Below, one piece after another: positions 9,347-17,794 of a DNA stretch of 64,000 nt. Each line of letters begins with the position of its first letter. Positions within the stretch are counted from its first letter, which is position 1. Source of the stretch: Rhizobium sp. NXC24 (GTDB lineage Bacteria; Pseudomonadota; Alphaproteobacteria; Rhizobiales; Rhizobiaceae); the NCBI RefSeq assembly GCF_002944315.1, contig NZ_CP024314.1, positions 1,612,001 to 1,676,000 of the forward strand, given 5' to 3'. The position numbers and the translations under genes were made by a program. Below the pieces are notes generated by a model. It had not been told where the DNA came from, made no database searches, and worked only from the letters and a program-made list of their open reading frames with translations.

Positions 9347-10411
9347 ATGTCCGGATTGAGCATCAAAAGCGTCAGGAAATCCTACGGAGCGGCGGATATC
9401 ATCCATGGAGTCGATGTCGATATATCGGACGGCGAATTCGTCATTCTCGTCGGGCCATCGGGCTGCGGCAAGTCGACCCTTCTCCGGATGATTGCGGGGC
9501 TGGAGGAAATCACCGGCGGCGAAATCTCGATCGGCGGCCGCGTGGTCAACAACCTGCCGCCGAAGGATCGCGACATCGCGATGGTCTTCCAAAACTATGC
9601 GCTTTATCCGCAGATGACGGTCGCCCAAAACATGGGCTTTGCGCTGGAATTGGCCGGCGCTAAGCGGACGGAGATCGACCGAAAAGTCGGTGAGGCGGCA
9701 CAGATCCTCGGGCTTCAGCCCCTGCTTGGCCGCAAGCCCGCGCAACTTTCCGGCGGCCAGCGCCAGCGCGTCGCCATGGGACGCGCCATCGTACGCGATC
9801 CGAAAGTGTTCCTCTTTGACGAACCGCTATCCAACCTCGATGCCAAATTGCGCGTCAAGATGCGGGCCGAAATCAAGGCGTTGCATCAGCGGCTGAAGAC
9901 GACGATCGTCTATGTCACGCACGACCAGATCGAAGCGATGACGATGGCCGACAAGATCGTCGTGCTGCAGGGCGGGAAAGTCGAGCAGATCGGAACGCCG
10001 CTCGAGCTTTACGATCGGCCAAGGAATGTCTTCGTCGCGGGCTTCCTTGGATCCCCCGCAATGAATTTCCTGGAAGGCAGGTTGACGGGCGGCTCGAATC
10101 CGAGGCTCACACTCCCGAGCGGCACCGCAATCGAGCTCCTGGCGGCTCCGGTCCAGGCCGGCGACCGCGATGTCATCGTCGGCATTCGCCCCGAAGACAT
10201 ATCCTTCGCAACGGATGGCGGAGTGCCGGCCAAGGTCACCGTCGTCGAGCCGACCGGCTCGGAAACCCATGTCGCCCTCGATCTGGAAGGGCGCGAACTG
10301 ACATGGGTCATGCGCGAGCGCGCCGAATTGGTGCCGGACCAGACGGTGAAACTCTCCCTCAAATCGCCGAGCATCCACTTCTTCGACAGGCAGACCCAAC
10401 AGCGCCTGTAG
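9347..10411 (+). CDS. ABC sugar transporter ATP-binding protein (MalK/UgpC type)
   Basis: Start at 9347 with AGGAGG seven bases upstream. The 354-residue ATPase shows Walker [10 protein letters not shown], the signature [14 protein letters not shown], Walker [14 protein letters not shown] and the switch His in [14 protein letters not shown]-terminal regulatory TOBE-like region follows from about residue 240. It energises the importer encoded just upstream and closes the operon. Its stop codon lies inside an inverted repeat that probably ends transcription. Confidence 0.92.
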   Translation: MSGLSIKSVRKSYGAADIIHGVDVDISDGEFVILVGPSGCGKSTLLRMIAGLEEITGGEISIGGRVVNNLPPKDRDIAMVFQNYALYPQMTVAQNMGFALELAGAKRTEIDRKVGEAAQILGLQPLLGRKPAQLSGGQRQRVAMGRAIVRDPKVFLFDEPLSNLDAKLRVKMRAEIKALHQRLKTTIVYVTHDQIEAMTMADKIVVLQGGKVEQIGTPLELYDRPRNVFVAGFLGSPAMNFLEGRLTGGSNPRLTLPSGTAIELLAAPVQAGDRDVIVGIRPEDISFATDGGVPAKVTVVEPTGSETHVALDLEGRELTWVMRERAELVPDQTVKLSLKSPSIHFFDRQTQQRL

Positions 10412-10425
10412 AAACTGGCGCTGTT
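10398..10425. terminator. Hairpin between convergent genes
   Basis: AACAGCGCC and GGCGCTGTT form a perfect 9-base stem around a 10-base loop that contains the ATPase stop codon. It lies between that gene and the convergent minus-strand gene ending at 10436. There is only a short T run after it, so it may act as a weak bidirectional terminator or protect mRNA ends. Confidence 0.5.
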
Positions 10426-10435
10426 ATCGTGCCCG

Positions 10436-10798
10436 TCATCGCGTCGATCGCCGTTCGGCATCGCTCATGACCGTCAGGACACGTTTTACGAAGGCTGCGC
10501 CGTCAAACTGCTTCGGGGCGCCTTCAGCGGAATGATCCGGCCGCTCGAATATGAACGCCTCGACATTGACCACCGGCAGGCGCAGGCGGTTGCGCACCCG
10601 TCCGATCATAGCTGTATGCGTCACGACAACCTGGCAGCCCTTCGTTTCGAATTCCGCATCCATGCCGGAAGCCGGAACGGCGGCAACCGTCAGCCCGCGC
10701 GCGGACAGGACCGAGCCGATGCGCGTGGCGACCTGCTGATTGTCGAGGCAGATCAGCACATCTGCCTGACCATGCTGTGAAGGAGAATCCAAAAGCAT
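10436..10798 (-). CDS. Conserved-looking small protein of unknown function
   Basis: A 120-residue soluble protein. The ATG at 10798 is preferred because AGAGG lies six bases before it; an in-frame ATG five codons earlier has no clear ribosome site. The sequence has an alternating strand/helix look (ADVLICLDNQQVATRIGSVL, LTVAAVPASG, GCQVVVTHTAM, LPVVNVEAFIFE), which could be a small Rossmann-like, receiver-like or PTS IIB-like fold. I cannot place it in a family. It is convergent with the apiose operon and preceded by a long AT-rich upstream region. Confidence 0.55.
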   Translation of the reverse strand: MLLDSPSQHGQADVLICLDNQQVATRIGSVLSARGLTVAAVPASGMDAEFETKGCQVVVTHTAMIGRVRNRLRLPVVNVEAFIFERPDHSAEGAPKQFDGAAFVKRVLTVMSDAERRSTR

Positions 10799-11556
10799 CT
10801 CGTGACCTCTCATTCAAATTCGAGGCAAACATAGAGCTTTTCGATGTAAAGCAGTGTTGTATCTTGTTTCATTTTGTTGCAGCGGCGTGGCGCATCCTTT
10901 GATGCCCACGCCCAATGGGCTTGACCGCCGCAAACTAAAAGAATTTGCCGTAATACAATGCAACACATGCGGCCGGCGAAAGCTGGTTTCCTTGGCCTGC
11001 CTGATTCGAGCAGGGAGGCAGGATGTGAAACCAATCCGCAATGCCAGATGGAGCAATCCGGGACGAATTCTGAATGGATTGAGCGCCTTAAAATGCTTTC
11101 TCGGCAAGCAGCAACGTGTCTGCCTTTGCGCCGCCTGTCTGTGCTGCAATCTCATGTTCTGTACTATCGGGGCGAGCCCGCGCCAGTTCATCATATTCAA
11201 CATTCTCGTGCTTCTGGCCTCCGGCGCCAAAACCCTGGAGGCTGCGCCGCTTGAGGCCGAGACCTGCTCCATCGCAACCGACAATCGATCTCGGCCTGCC
11301 CGCAACTGGAGACCTGTATTGAGCTTTTCAGCTCAACTAATAGTCGCCTGCTATGCGACAACGGTGCTTGTCGACAATCTTGCCGCAAGCCCGACAGTGC
11401 TCAGTACGATCCACTAAGGAAGCTGAATTCGTCTCCCAATGCCGCTTGAGGTCTTCGCCTGCTCCAGCCGCGGCGGATTGCCGCCAACGCGATTTGATGG
11501 GAGGAATTCGCCTTCCCGCTGCTTAGCATTGGCGAGATTCGAGGAGAGGATTTCAC
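10799..11556. other. Long intergenic region without a convincing gene
   Basis: About 760 bases separate two divergent genes. Short frames exist but have poor codon use and no ribosome sites. Next to the minus-strand gene is an AT-rich stretch (10850-10880) with repeated TTGT/TTTCATTTTG-like words, which may be its promoter and an operator. At 11319-11336 TTGAGCT-TTTC-AGCTCAA is a perfect 7-base hairpin, followed at 11343-11359 by GTCGC...GCGAC. There is no T tract, so I do not call a terminator. It may hold a small RNA or a decayed gene. Confidence 0.5.
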
Positions 11557-12537
11557 ATGTATGTCGGTACGCAGTTTCAGGCTCGCGACGATGATGACTA
11601 CCGGGTCATGGCACAGTTGGGCGTCAGGCACGTCAATGCCGATCCCGATGGCAATCCGCACGACTGGACGCTTGATATTCTCAAGGCCCATCGTGACCAT
11701 ATCGAGAGCTTCGGCCTCATTCTCGATATGATCCAGCTCCCTATGAGCTCGAACGTGATCGAACGGCAATACAGCCCGGACATTTTGACGGCCGGACCGA
11801 ATCGCGATCGCCAAATCGATTCCATCTGCCGCCTGATCGAGAATGCCGCCGCAGTCGGCATTCCCTCGGTCAAATACAATCTCAATATCATCGGGATCCC
11901 TCGTACGGAGATGGAAACCGGCCGCGGCGGATCGAGAAACGAGGCCTTTCGCTGGGAAAGGGCCGATCACGATGCTCCGCCTTCGATCGCCGGCATCCTC
12001 AGCGAGGAGGAGAATTGGGAGCGCATCGATTATTTCCTGTCACGCGTCGTTCCGGTCGCCGAAGCCTGCAAAGTGCGTCTTGCCTGCCATCCGCACGATC
12101 CCTATACGCCGCCGGGCTATCGCGGGGTCACGCGCGTTCTCGGCAGCGTCGAAGGCCTGAAGAAGTTCGTCCAGATGCATGAGAGCCCCTACCATGGGCT
12201 GAATTTCTGCCAGGGCACGGTCGGCGAGATGCTCGACAATCCAGCCGAGGAAATCTTCGACGTCATCCGCTGGTTCGGAGAGCGGGGCAAGCTCTTCAAC
12301 GTCCACTTCCGCAACATCCGCGGCCGCAAGCTCTCCTTCATGGAGACCTTTCCGGAGGAAGGCGACATGGATATGTGGCGCTCGCTGAAAACCTACGCCG
12401 AGGTCGGCTACCAATATATGATCATGCCGGATCATGTGCCGCGCCTCTCCGGGCGCGATCCGGAAAACACCGCCTTTGCTTTCACTTATGGCTACATTGC
12501 CGCCATGCTGCAGGTGCTGGAGAGCGATAAGCGGTAG
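11557..12537 (+). CDS. UxuA-like mannonate dehydratase family protein
   Basis: A 326-residue TIM-barrel protein with AGGAGAGG upstream of the ATG. Motifs ACHPHDPYTPPGYRG, LNFCQGTVGEM, FNVHFRNIRG and MPDHVPRL match the metal-binding core of the UxuA family, which dehydrates D-mannonate to 2-keto-3-deoxygluconate. It is shorter than the roughly 390-residue E. coli UxuA, and no UxuB, UxaC or keto-deoxygluconate kinase is adjacent. It may therefore act on a different aldonate. A HAD phosphatase gene follows 96 bases downstream. Confidence 0.75.
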   Translation: MYVGTQFQARDDDDYRVMAQLGVRHVNADPDGNPHDWTLDILKAHRDHIESFGLILDMIQLPMSSNVIERQYSPDILTAGPNRDRQIDSICRLIENAAAVGIPSVKYNLNIIGIPRTEMETGRGGSRNEAFRWERADHDAPPSIAGILSEEENWERIDYFLSRVVPVAEACKVRLACHPHDPYTPPGYRGVTRVLGSVEGLKKFVQMHESPYHGLNFCQGTVGEMLDNPAEEIFDVIRWFGERGKLFNVHFRNIRGRKLSFMETFPEEGDMDMWRSLKTYAEVGYQYMIMPDHVPRLSGRDPENTAFAFTYGYIAAMLQVLESDKR

Positions 12538-12601
12538 CGGCCATGAGCCTCGTCGCCGTTAGGAGAGCCTTTCTGCACCCTTTTCCCATTGATGCCTTTC
12601 G

Positions 12602-12627
12602 CTCCTCCCCTAGATCTGGGGTAGGAG
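12602..12627 (+). promoter_or_regulatory. Hairpin that buries the Shine-Dalgarno of the HAD gene
   Basis: CTCCTCCCC (12602-12610) pairs with GGGG-T-AGGAG (12618-12627) around the 7-base loop TAGATCT, with only one bulged base. The 3' arm contains AGGAG, the ribosome binding site of the gene starting at 12634. In the mRNA this would mask translation until it is opened by heat, a ligand, a protein or an upstream ribosome. Confidence 0.5.
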
Positions 12628-12633
12628 AGTTCC

Positions 12634-13308
12634 ATGCGCATTGAACATGCCTTTCTATTCGATCTTGACGGCACGTTGGTGGACAGCGTCTATCAGCATG
12701 TGCTGGCGTGGAAAGAAGCCTTGGATGCCGAAGGTATCGAGCTCTCGATATGGCGCATCCATCGAAAAATCGGAATGAGCGGCGGCCTGTTCACCAACCA
12801 ATTGCTTCGTGAAACCGGCATCGAGACAACCGACGAGAAAAATGAGCGGTTGCGGCAACTTCATGCCGATGCCTATCGCCGTCTCGGCACCCAGATACGG
12901 CCTCTTCCCGGCGCAAGCGAGCTTCTCCGCTGGCTTTCGGACGCCGGAATTCGTTTCGCGATCGCCACAAGCGGCCGCATGGAGACGGCAGCGGTCAATA
13001 TTGCCGCATTGGGGATCGACTCGACGGCATTCCCGATCATCACCCGGGACAAGGTCAAATACGCCAAGCCCGACCCGGACCTGTTTATTGCCGCAGCAGA
13101 AGCCCTCGGGGTTGCGATAGAAAATTCTATTGTCGTAGGAGACGCCATCTGGGACATGCTTGCGGCGACGCGTTGCAAGGCGCTCGGGGTCGGGCTGCTG
13201 AGCGGCGGCTATGGCCGCGAAGAACTCAAGGATGCCGGGGCGATCCGCGTCTATGAAGATCCGGCCGACCTTCTCTATCACATCGATGAAGTGGGAGGGC
13301 GGCGCTGA
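12634..13308 (+). CDS. HAD-family phosphatase (beta-phosphoglucomutase-like)
   Basis: A 224-residue HAD hydrolase. Motif I is FDLDGTLVDS at about residues 8-17, with the nucleophile Asp and the acid/base Asp two residues on. Motif II is IATSGR, motif III the Lys in KYAKPDPDLF, and motif IV VVGDAIWDM. A helical cap follows motif I. It probably removes phosphate from a small sugar phosphate. The start has AGGAG six bases upstream, but this site sits in a strong hairpin. The substrate is not evident from the neighbours. Confidence 0.85.
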   Translation: MRIEHAFLFDLDGTLVDSVYQHVLAWKEALDAEGIELSIWRIHRKIGMSGGLFTNQLLRETGIETTDEKNERLRQLHADAYRRLGTQIRPLPGASELLRWLSDAGIRFAIATSGRMETAAVNIAALGIDSTAFPIITRDKVKYAKPDPDLFIAAAEALGVAIENSIVVGDAIWDMLAATRCKALGVGLLSGGYGREELKDAGAIRVYEDPADLLYHIDEVGGRR

Positions 13309-13327
13309 GCGGGAAAACGCCGACGCG

Positions 13328-14350
13328 TCAGTTGCCCGCAGGCATATTGTAGGGCGTGATAATTTCCACCGCAGACAGCACAGCCGGCGCCACGCGCTCT
13401 TTCACCACACCGCTCATGATTGCTCGAAATGCCGAACGTGCATCTGTTCGCAGGTCGTGATGCAACACAAAACCAATCTTGCCTGCGGCAAGGAGTGCGC
13501 GATTGTCGGCATCGAGATCATGCGCGACAAAAATGCGGATGTCCCTCCCGGCCTCCTCGAAGGCGGCAAGCACCGCCCTGTTTCCGCCGCCAATGGAATA
13601 GACCGCATTGATCGTCGCATCCGCCGCGATGGCGCGGGCGGCGAGGATTCCCGTGGCAGCGTCGGCGCCGTGGCCTTCGCTGATTTCGGCAACGCCGATC
13701 TGCGGATAACGCTCGCGAAGGACGCGGCGAAAGCCGATTTCCCGCTCCTCCTCGCCGCGAAAGCGACCGCTCGACAACGTTACAAGCACCCGGGCGGCGG
13801 CCCCAGCGAAGTAATTCCCGACAAGATAGGCCGCCGTCTCGCCGGCGGCACGATTGTCGGCGCCTGCGTAAACCGCGCGCGAAGAATTTGGCAGGTCCGT
13901 CACCAGGGTAACGACGGTGATGCCGGCTTTGGCCGCACGCTCGACCGCAGCCGTAATCTCGGGAATATCGGGAGCTTTCAGCACGATCCCATGGGTACCT
14001 CTGAGCCGGATGCGATCGAGCAGGTGCACCATTTCAAGCGGCTTCATGACTTCCGCAAAATGAAAACGGCAGCGGAAGACCGTCGGCAAAAAGGTCGCAA
14101 CCTCGGCTTCGAAGGCAGCGCGCACGGCATCGGAAAAACGCGCCGGCGTCTCCATCACGATGTCGATTGCCAGCGTCCGCCCGCTCACTGCAACCCCCGC
14201 CTGCTGCTTTTCCAACTCGGCGATCGCCGCCTTCACCCGCATCTCTGACTGCTGGCGCACGCCTGCCCGCCCGTTCAGCACCCGGTCGACGGTCGCAGTG
14301 CTGAGGCCGGCTTGAAAAGCGATGTCCTTGACGAGAAATGGATGTGACAT
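13328..14350 (-). CDS. LacI-family transcriptional regulator
   Basis: 340 residues starting MSHPFLVKDIAFQAGLSTATVDRVLNGRAG, a typical LacI helix-turn-helix and hinge; the frame stays open 36 codons upstream, but that part does not look coding. The rest is a periplasmic-binding-protein-like sugar sensor domain. It is divergent from the PhyH-like oxygenase gene 94 bases away, so it likely controls the oxygenase/SDR pair and itself. A palindrome lies in the shared promoter region. The effector is unknown. Confidence 0.85.
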   Translation of the reverse strand: MSHPFLVKDIAFQAGLSTATVDRVLNGRAGVRQQSEMRVKAAIAELEKQQAGVAVSGRTLAIDIVMETPARFSDAVRAAFEAEVATFLPTVFRCRFHFAEVMKPLEMVHLLDRIRLRGTHGIVLKAPDIPEITAAVERAAKAGITVVTLVTDLPNSSRAVYAGADNRAAGETAAYLVGNYFAGAAARVLVTLSSGRFRGEEEREIGFRRVLRERYPQIGVAEISEGHGADAATGILAARAIAADATINAVYSIGGGNRAVLAAFEEAGRDIRIFVAHDLDADNRALLAAGKIGFVLHHDLRTDARSAFRAIMSGVVKERVAPAVLSAVEIITPYNMPAGN

Positions 14351-14388
14351 GCGGCTCGTTCTGATGGTTTTTTGATGGATTTGTGATC

Positions 14389-14410
14389 TATAACACACCG
14401 GCATGTGCCG
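14389..14410. promoter_or_regulatory. Possible -10 and LacI-type operator
   Basis: TATAAC at 14389-14394 could be a -10 hexamer for the plus-strand oxygenase gene. Five bases on, CGGCA-TG-TGCCG (14399-14410) forms a perfect 5-base inverted repeat. Its place over the likely transcription start, next to a divergent LacI gene, fits repression by that regulator. Confidence 0.4.
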
Positions 14411-14444
14411 TATAGTGCCTCCATCAGGGATGGAGGAACATCTG

Positions 14445-15638
14445 ATGAAAACCGACAATCTTCAGAAGCAGCGCGCCGACCGCGTCTGGCTGACCGAGGA
14501 CGCCTGTGACCTCGACGATTTTCGCACTCTGGTTGAGAAGACCACCTCGCTTTCAGACTATCCGACCGCCGATCACGTCGAGAAAAACGTCCTGATCTAC
14601 GACAGCCGCAAGGTTCTGGCTGACATTGCCGATCCTCAAGGCCGTCGCGCCGTGCTCACTGAAATCTGCGAGGCCTTCGGCGAAGGTCCAGGCGTTGTCG
14701 TCTTCAAGCGCGCTTATGAGGATCTCTCCGTCATCGATCGCGCCAGCACGATTTTCGACGACATCATCAAGGAACAGCATCGCACGGCCACCGGCGGCGG
14801 AGACCACTTCGCCAAGCCCGGCGCCAATGACCGCATCTGGAATTCGCTGGAAAAACATTGCCTCGCCGATCCCGCCAACTTCGCGGAATATTACGGCAAT
14901 GCCATTGTCGCCATCGCCAGCGCAGCTTGGCTCGGACCAAACTACCAGATGACGGCGCAGGTCAATCGCGTCAATCCCGGCGGCGCGGCGCAGTCCGCTC
15001 ACCGCGATTACCACCTCGGTTTCCAGACATCGAAGGTGATCGAGCAGTTTCCGGCCCATGTGCACAGGCTCTCACCTGTTCTGACCTTGCAGGGCGCGGT
15101 TGCCCATTGCGATATGCCGCTCGAAAGCGGACCGACGCTTTTCCTGCCGCACAGCCAGACCTATGTGCCCGGCTATCTCGCGCTGAAGCGCCAGGAGTTC
15201 CGTGACTATTTCGATCGCAACCATGTTCAGCTTCCGCTCGAAAAAGGCGATGTCGTCTTCTTCAACCCTGCCCTCTTCCACGCGGCCGGCAACAACCGCT
15301 CGGCCGATATCAAGCGCGTGGCTAACCTTTTGCAGGTTTCCTCTGCCTTCGGCCGCGCCATGGAAACGGTCAATCGCGAACGCATGAGCGCACGCCTGTT
15401 TCCGGCGCTGAAGGAACTGAAATCAGCAGGCAAGCTCTCCGCGGCGGAAGTGTCGAACGCCATTGCCGCCTGTGCCGAAGGCTATTCCTTCCCAACCAAT
15501 CTCGACCGCGACCCGCCCATCGGCGGCCTCGCGCCAAAGACGCAGGCGCAACTGATGCACGAGGCGCTGGAGGAAAACTGGAGTGACGCGACTTTCAGCA
15601 AGGCGCTTGCCGAACAGGCGGACAAGAAGCTGACCTGA
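14445..15638 (+). CDS. Phytanoyl-CoA dioxygenase (PhyH) family oxygenase
   Basis: A 397-residue Fe(II)/2-oxoglutarate oxygenase, with GGAGGA seven bases before the ATG. His186 and Asp188 in SAHRDYH and His279 in LFHAAGNNRS make a plausible HxD...H iron triad, and the Arg in NNRS lies where 2-oxoglutarate would bind. PhyH-family enzymes in bacteria hydroxylate diverse small molecules, so the name does not imply phytanoyl-CoA. An SDR gene follows after 91 bases, and a LacI regulator is divergent. Together they may modify a plant or sugar-derived compound. Confidence 0.8.
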   Translation: MKTDNLQKQRADRVWLTEDACDLDDFRTLVEKTTSLSDYPTADHVEKNVLIYDSRKVLADIADPQGRRAVLTEICEAFGEGPGVVVFKRAYEDLSVIDRASTIFDDIIKEQHRTATGGGDHFAKPGANDRIWNSLEKHCLADPANFAEYYGNAIVAIASAAWLGPNYQMTAQVNRVNPGGAAQSAHRDYHLGFQTSKVIEQFPAHVHRLSPVLTLQGAVAHCDMPLESGPTLFLPHSQTYVPGYLALKRQEFRDYFDRNHVQLPLEKGDVVFFNPALFHAAGNNRSADIKRVANLLQVSSAFGRAMETVNRERMSARLFPALKELKSAGKLSAAEVSNAIAACAEGYSFPTNLDRDPPIGGLAPKTQAQLMHEALEENWSDATFSKALAEQADKKLT

Positions 15639-15729
15639 CAGGACCGAAGACGCGTCCAACAAGATGAGGCCTCTCGCATCCGCGAGGGCTTTCCGCATAT
15701 CGTAATAGACCATTTCCGGGAGGAACCAC

Positions 15730-16551
15730 ATGAGCACAGACCACAGCCGTCTCGACGGCAAGATCGCTATCGTCACCGGCGGCACACAGGGGCTCGGCGC
15801 CACCATCGCCCGTCTCTTTGCCGATCGCGGCGCCAAGGGCATCGTCATCTGCGGCCGCAACGAGGTGAAGGGCAAGGCCACGGCCGAGGAGATCTCGGCT
15901 GCAACAGGCGCAAAGGTCGTCTACGTGAAAGCCGATCTCGGCAATGTCGACGAGGCACGCAATGTCGTGCATGTCTGCGACCAGACCTTCGGTCGTGTCG
16001 ATGCGCTGGTCAACGCCGCCGCCATCACCGATCGCGGCACCATTCTGGACACCAGTCCCGAGCTTTTCGATGCCATGTTCGCCGTTAATGTCCGGGCGCC
16101 GTTCTTCCTGATGCAGGAAACTGTCAAAGTCATGAGGCGCGAGAAGATCGAAGGCACGATCGTCAATATCGGCTCGATGTCCGCCAAGGCCGGCCAGCCC
16201 TTCATCGTCGCCTATTGCGCCTCTAAGGGCGCGCTGGAAACCTTGACGAAAAACACCGCCTACGCACTGCTGCGCAACCGTATCCGCGTCAACGGCCTCA
16301 ACATCGGCTGGATGGCCTCTGAAGGCGAAGACCGGATCCAGAAGGAATATCACGATGCGCCCGACGACTGGCTGGAAAAGGCAGCGGCGAGCCAGCCCTT
16401 CGGCCGTCTGGTCGACCCACAAGAGGTGGCCCGCGCCTGCGCCTACCTTTCGTCGGCCGAATCCGGTCTCATGACCGGCTCGGTTATTTGTTTCGATCAA
16501 TCGGTCTGGGGCGCTTACGACGGATCGCCGCATCCGGTAGCGGCCCTCTGA
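15730..16551 (+). CDS. Short-chain dehydrogenase/reductase (SDR)
   Basis: A 273-residue classical SDR with GGGAGGA upstream. The cofactor motif is TGGTQGLG near residue 16. The catalytic set includes the Ser in NIGSMSAKAG and Tyr162-x3-Lys166 in YCASKGA. CGRN after the second strand suggests NADP(H) preference, as for many FabG-like enzymes. It follows the PhyH oxygenase in the same direction and probably oxidises or reduces the same compound. The substrate is unknown. Confidence 0.88.
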   Translation: MSTDHSRLDGKIAIVTGGTQGLGATIARLFADRGAKGIVICGRNEVKGKATAEEISAATGAKVVYVKADLGNVDEARNVVHVCDQTFGRVDALVNAAAITDRGTILDTSPELFDAMFAVNVRAPFFLMQETVKVMRREKIEGTIVNIGSMSAKAGQPFIVAYCASKGALETLTKNTAYALLRNRIRVNGLNIGWMASEGEDRIQKEYHDAPDDWLEKAAASQPFGRLVDPQEVARACAYLSSAESGLMTGSVICFDQSVWGAYDGSPHPVAAL

Positions 16552-16567
16552 AAAGGGCTCAAACGAT

Positions 16568-16589
16568 CGGCGCGCAGGAATGCGCGCCG
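16568..16589 (+). terminator. Hairpin after the SDR gene
   Basis: CGGCGCGC-AGGAAT-GCGCGCCG is a perfect 8-base GC-rich stem 16 bases after the SDR stop. No T tract follows, so it may be a Rho-assisted or mRNA-stabilising hairpin rather than a full intrinsic terminator. Confidence 0.4.
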
Positions 16590-16706
16590 TGCCGCGGCGA
16601 CCGCCCATCAGATCCTTTCCGTCCGTCACCTGTAAGGATGATATGGGCCACGACAAGGCTTTAGGGTAAACTAATATACACGGGGAGATTCCAGCGGGGG
16701 CGCAGA

Positions 16707-17534
16707 ATGGCCATCTTCATGGACCGGCATGATCTTGCGGGGGTCACAGCAGCCGATATTGCCGAAGCACATCGTAAGGACCTCGACATTCAAGATCAGT
16801 ATGGGGTCAAGTTCCTCACCTACTGGTTCGACGAGCGGCGCGGAACTGCATTTTGCCTGATGGACGCGCCCGATATGGAAACGGCTCAATGCGTGCACCG
16901 CGAGGCACATGGCTTTATCGCCGCAGAAGTTGTCGAAGTCGCGCTGTCGGCGGTCGAGGCATTTCTCGGCCGAATTCACGATCCCGAGCCGGCGTCAGGA
17001 CAGTCCTCGGTCGCAATGGATGCCGCCCATAGGGCAATTCTCTTCACCGATATCGTCGGCTCGACCGAAATGACGTCGCGTCTCGGCGACCGCATGGCGA
17101 CCGAGTTGGTGAGGGCTCATGACGCCATTGTTCGCAGATGCCTTGCCCGTTCTTCAGGCCGCGAGGTGAAACATACCGGCGATGGCATCATGGCGACGTT
17201 CGTCTCAACGACCGCAGCCGTCGATTGCGCAATAGCGATCCAGCAGGAATTCGAGCTTTACAATCAGGGCAACCTTGAGCCGCTTCATATACGCATCGGA
17301 TTGGATTGCGGCGAGCCCGTCGAGGACAGCAATGACTTGTTCGGCTCGACCGTTCAACTTGCTGCGCGATTGTGCGCCTCGGCCTCTGCAGACCAGATCC
17401 TCGTGTCGGAAAGCATTTTTCGGGAGTACGGCACCGCCGATTTCTTCGCACATGCGGCCCACCGGCGGCTGAAGGGTTTTTTGAAGCCTGTCCTGGTCTT
17501 CCAATGTGACTGGTGCAAAGCCGCCCTCCAATGA
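16707..17534 (+). CDS. DUF4242 plus class III adenylate/guanylate cyclase
   Basis: 275 residues. Residues 1 to about 90 (MAIFMDRHDLAG..., LDIQDQYGVKFLTYWFDE, HREAHGFIA) match the small DUF4242 (SCO4226-like) ferredoxin-fold domain. Residues about 108-272 are a class III cyclase: ILFTDIVGSTEM with the first metal Asp, GDGIMATF with the second, and LHIRIGLDCGEPV. It is soluble. Cyclases of this class make cAMP, or less often cGMP. The fused DUF4242 could sense a metal or small ligand. It stands alone 260 bases before the glgE operon. Confidence 0.82.
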   Translation: MAIFMDRHDLAGVTAADIAEAHRKDLDIQDQYGVKFLTYWFDERRGTAFCLMDAPDMETAQCVHREAHGFIAAEVVEVALSAVEAFLGRIHDPEPASGQSSVAMDAAHRAILFTDIVGSTEMTSRLGDRMATELVRAHDAIVRRCLARSSGREVKHTGDGIMATFVSTTAAVDCAIAIQQEFELYNQGNLEPLHIRIGLDCGEPVEDSNDLFGSTVQLAARLCASASADQILVSESIFREYGTADFFAHAAHRRLKGFLKPVLVFQCDWCKAALQ

Positions 17535-17794
17535 ACGAATTCTCGCGACCGTGCGGGACCCTCGGTATAGAGCATTTTTTCGCCTTTGAGTGGCGCTTTC
17601 CTTACCGCAGCAAGGAATTCGGTAACTGCTTAGAGACGCGGGAAAATCCGGCGCGACGATCTGAAGAGGCATCATGCTGCTTCAAGGGAGAACATGTCGG
17701 CGAGCCAATCTGGCGGCATAAAAAAGGGAACAAAGCGGCGGCGGCGAAAGTTGTCATGTCGAACTCTCATGTCGAACCAACGTGAGCAGCGGCG

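Noticed and set aside
10854..11417. 187-codon open frame on the plus strand in the long gap
   Set aside because: No ribosome site, erratic Cys-rich composition and no domain; overlapping frames are equally open.
5957..13336. Shared 14-mer ACGCGTCAGTTGCC near 5957 and 13323
   Set aside because: Only two copies, different contexts (upstream of a permease start and at a gene end), no extension; likely chance.
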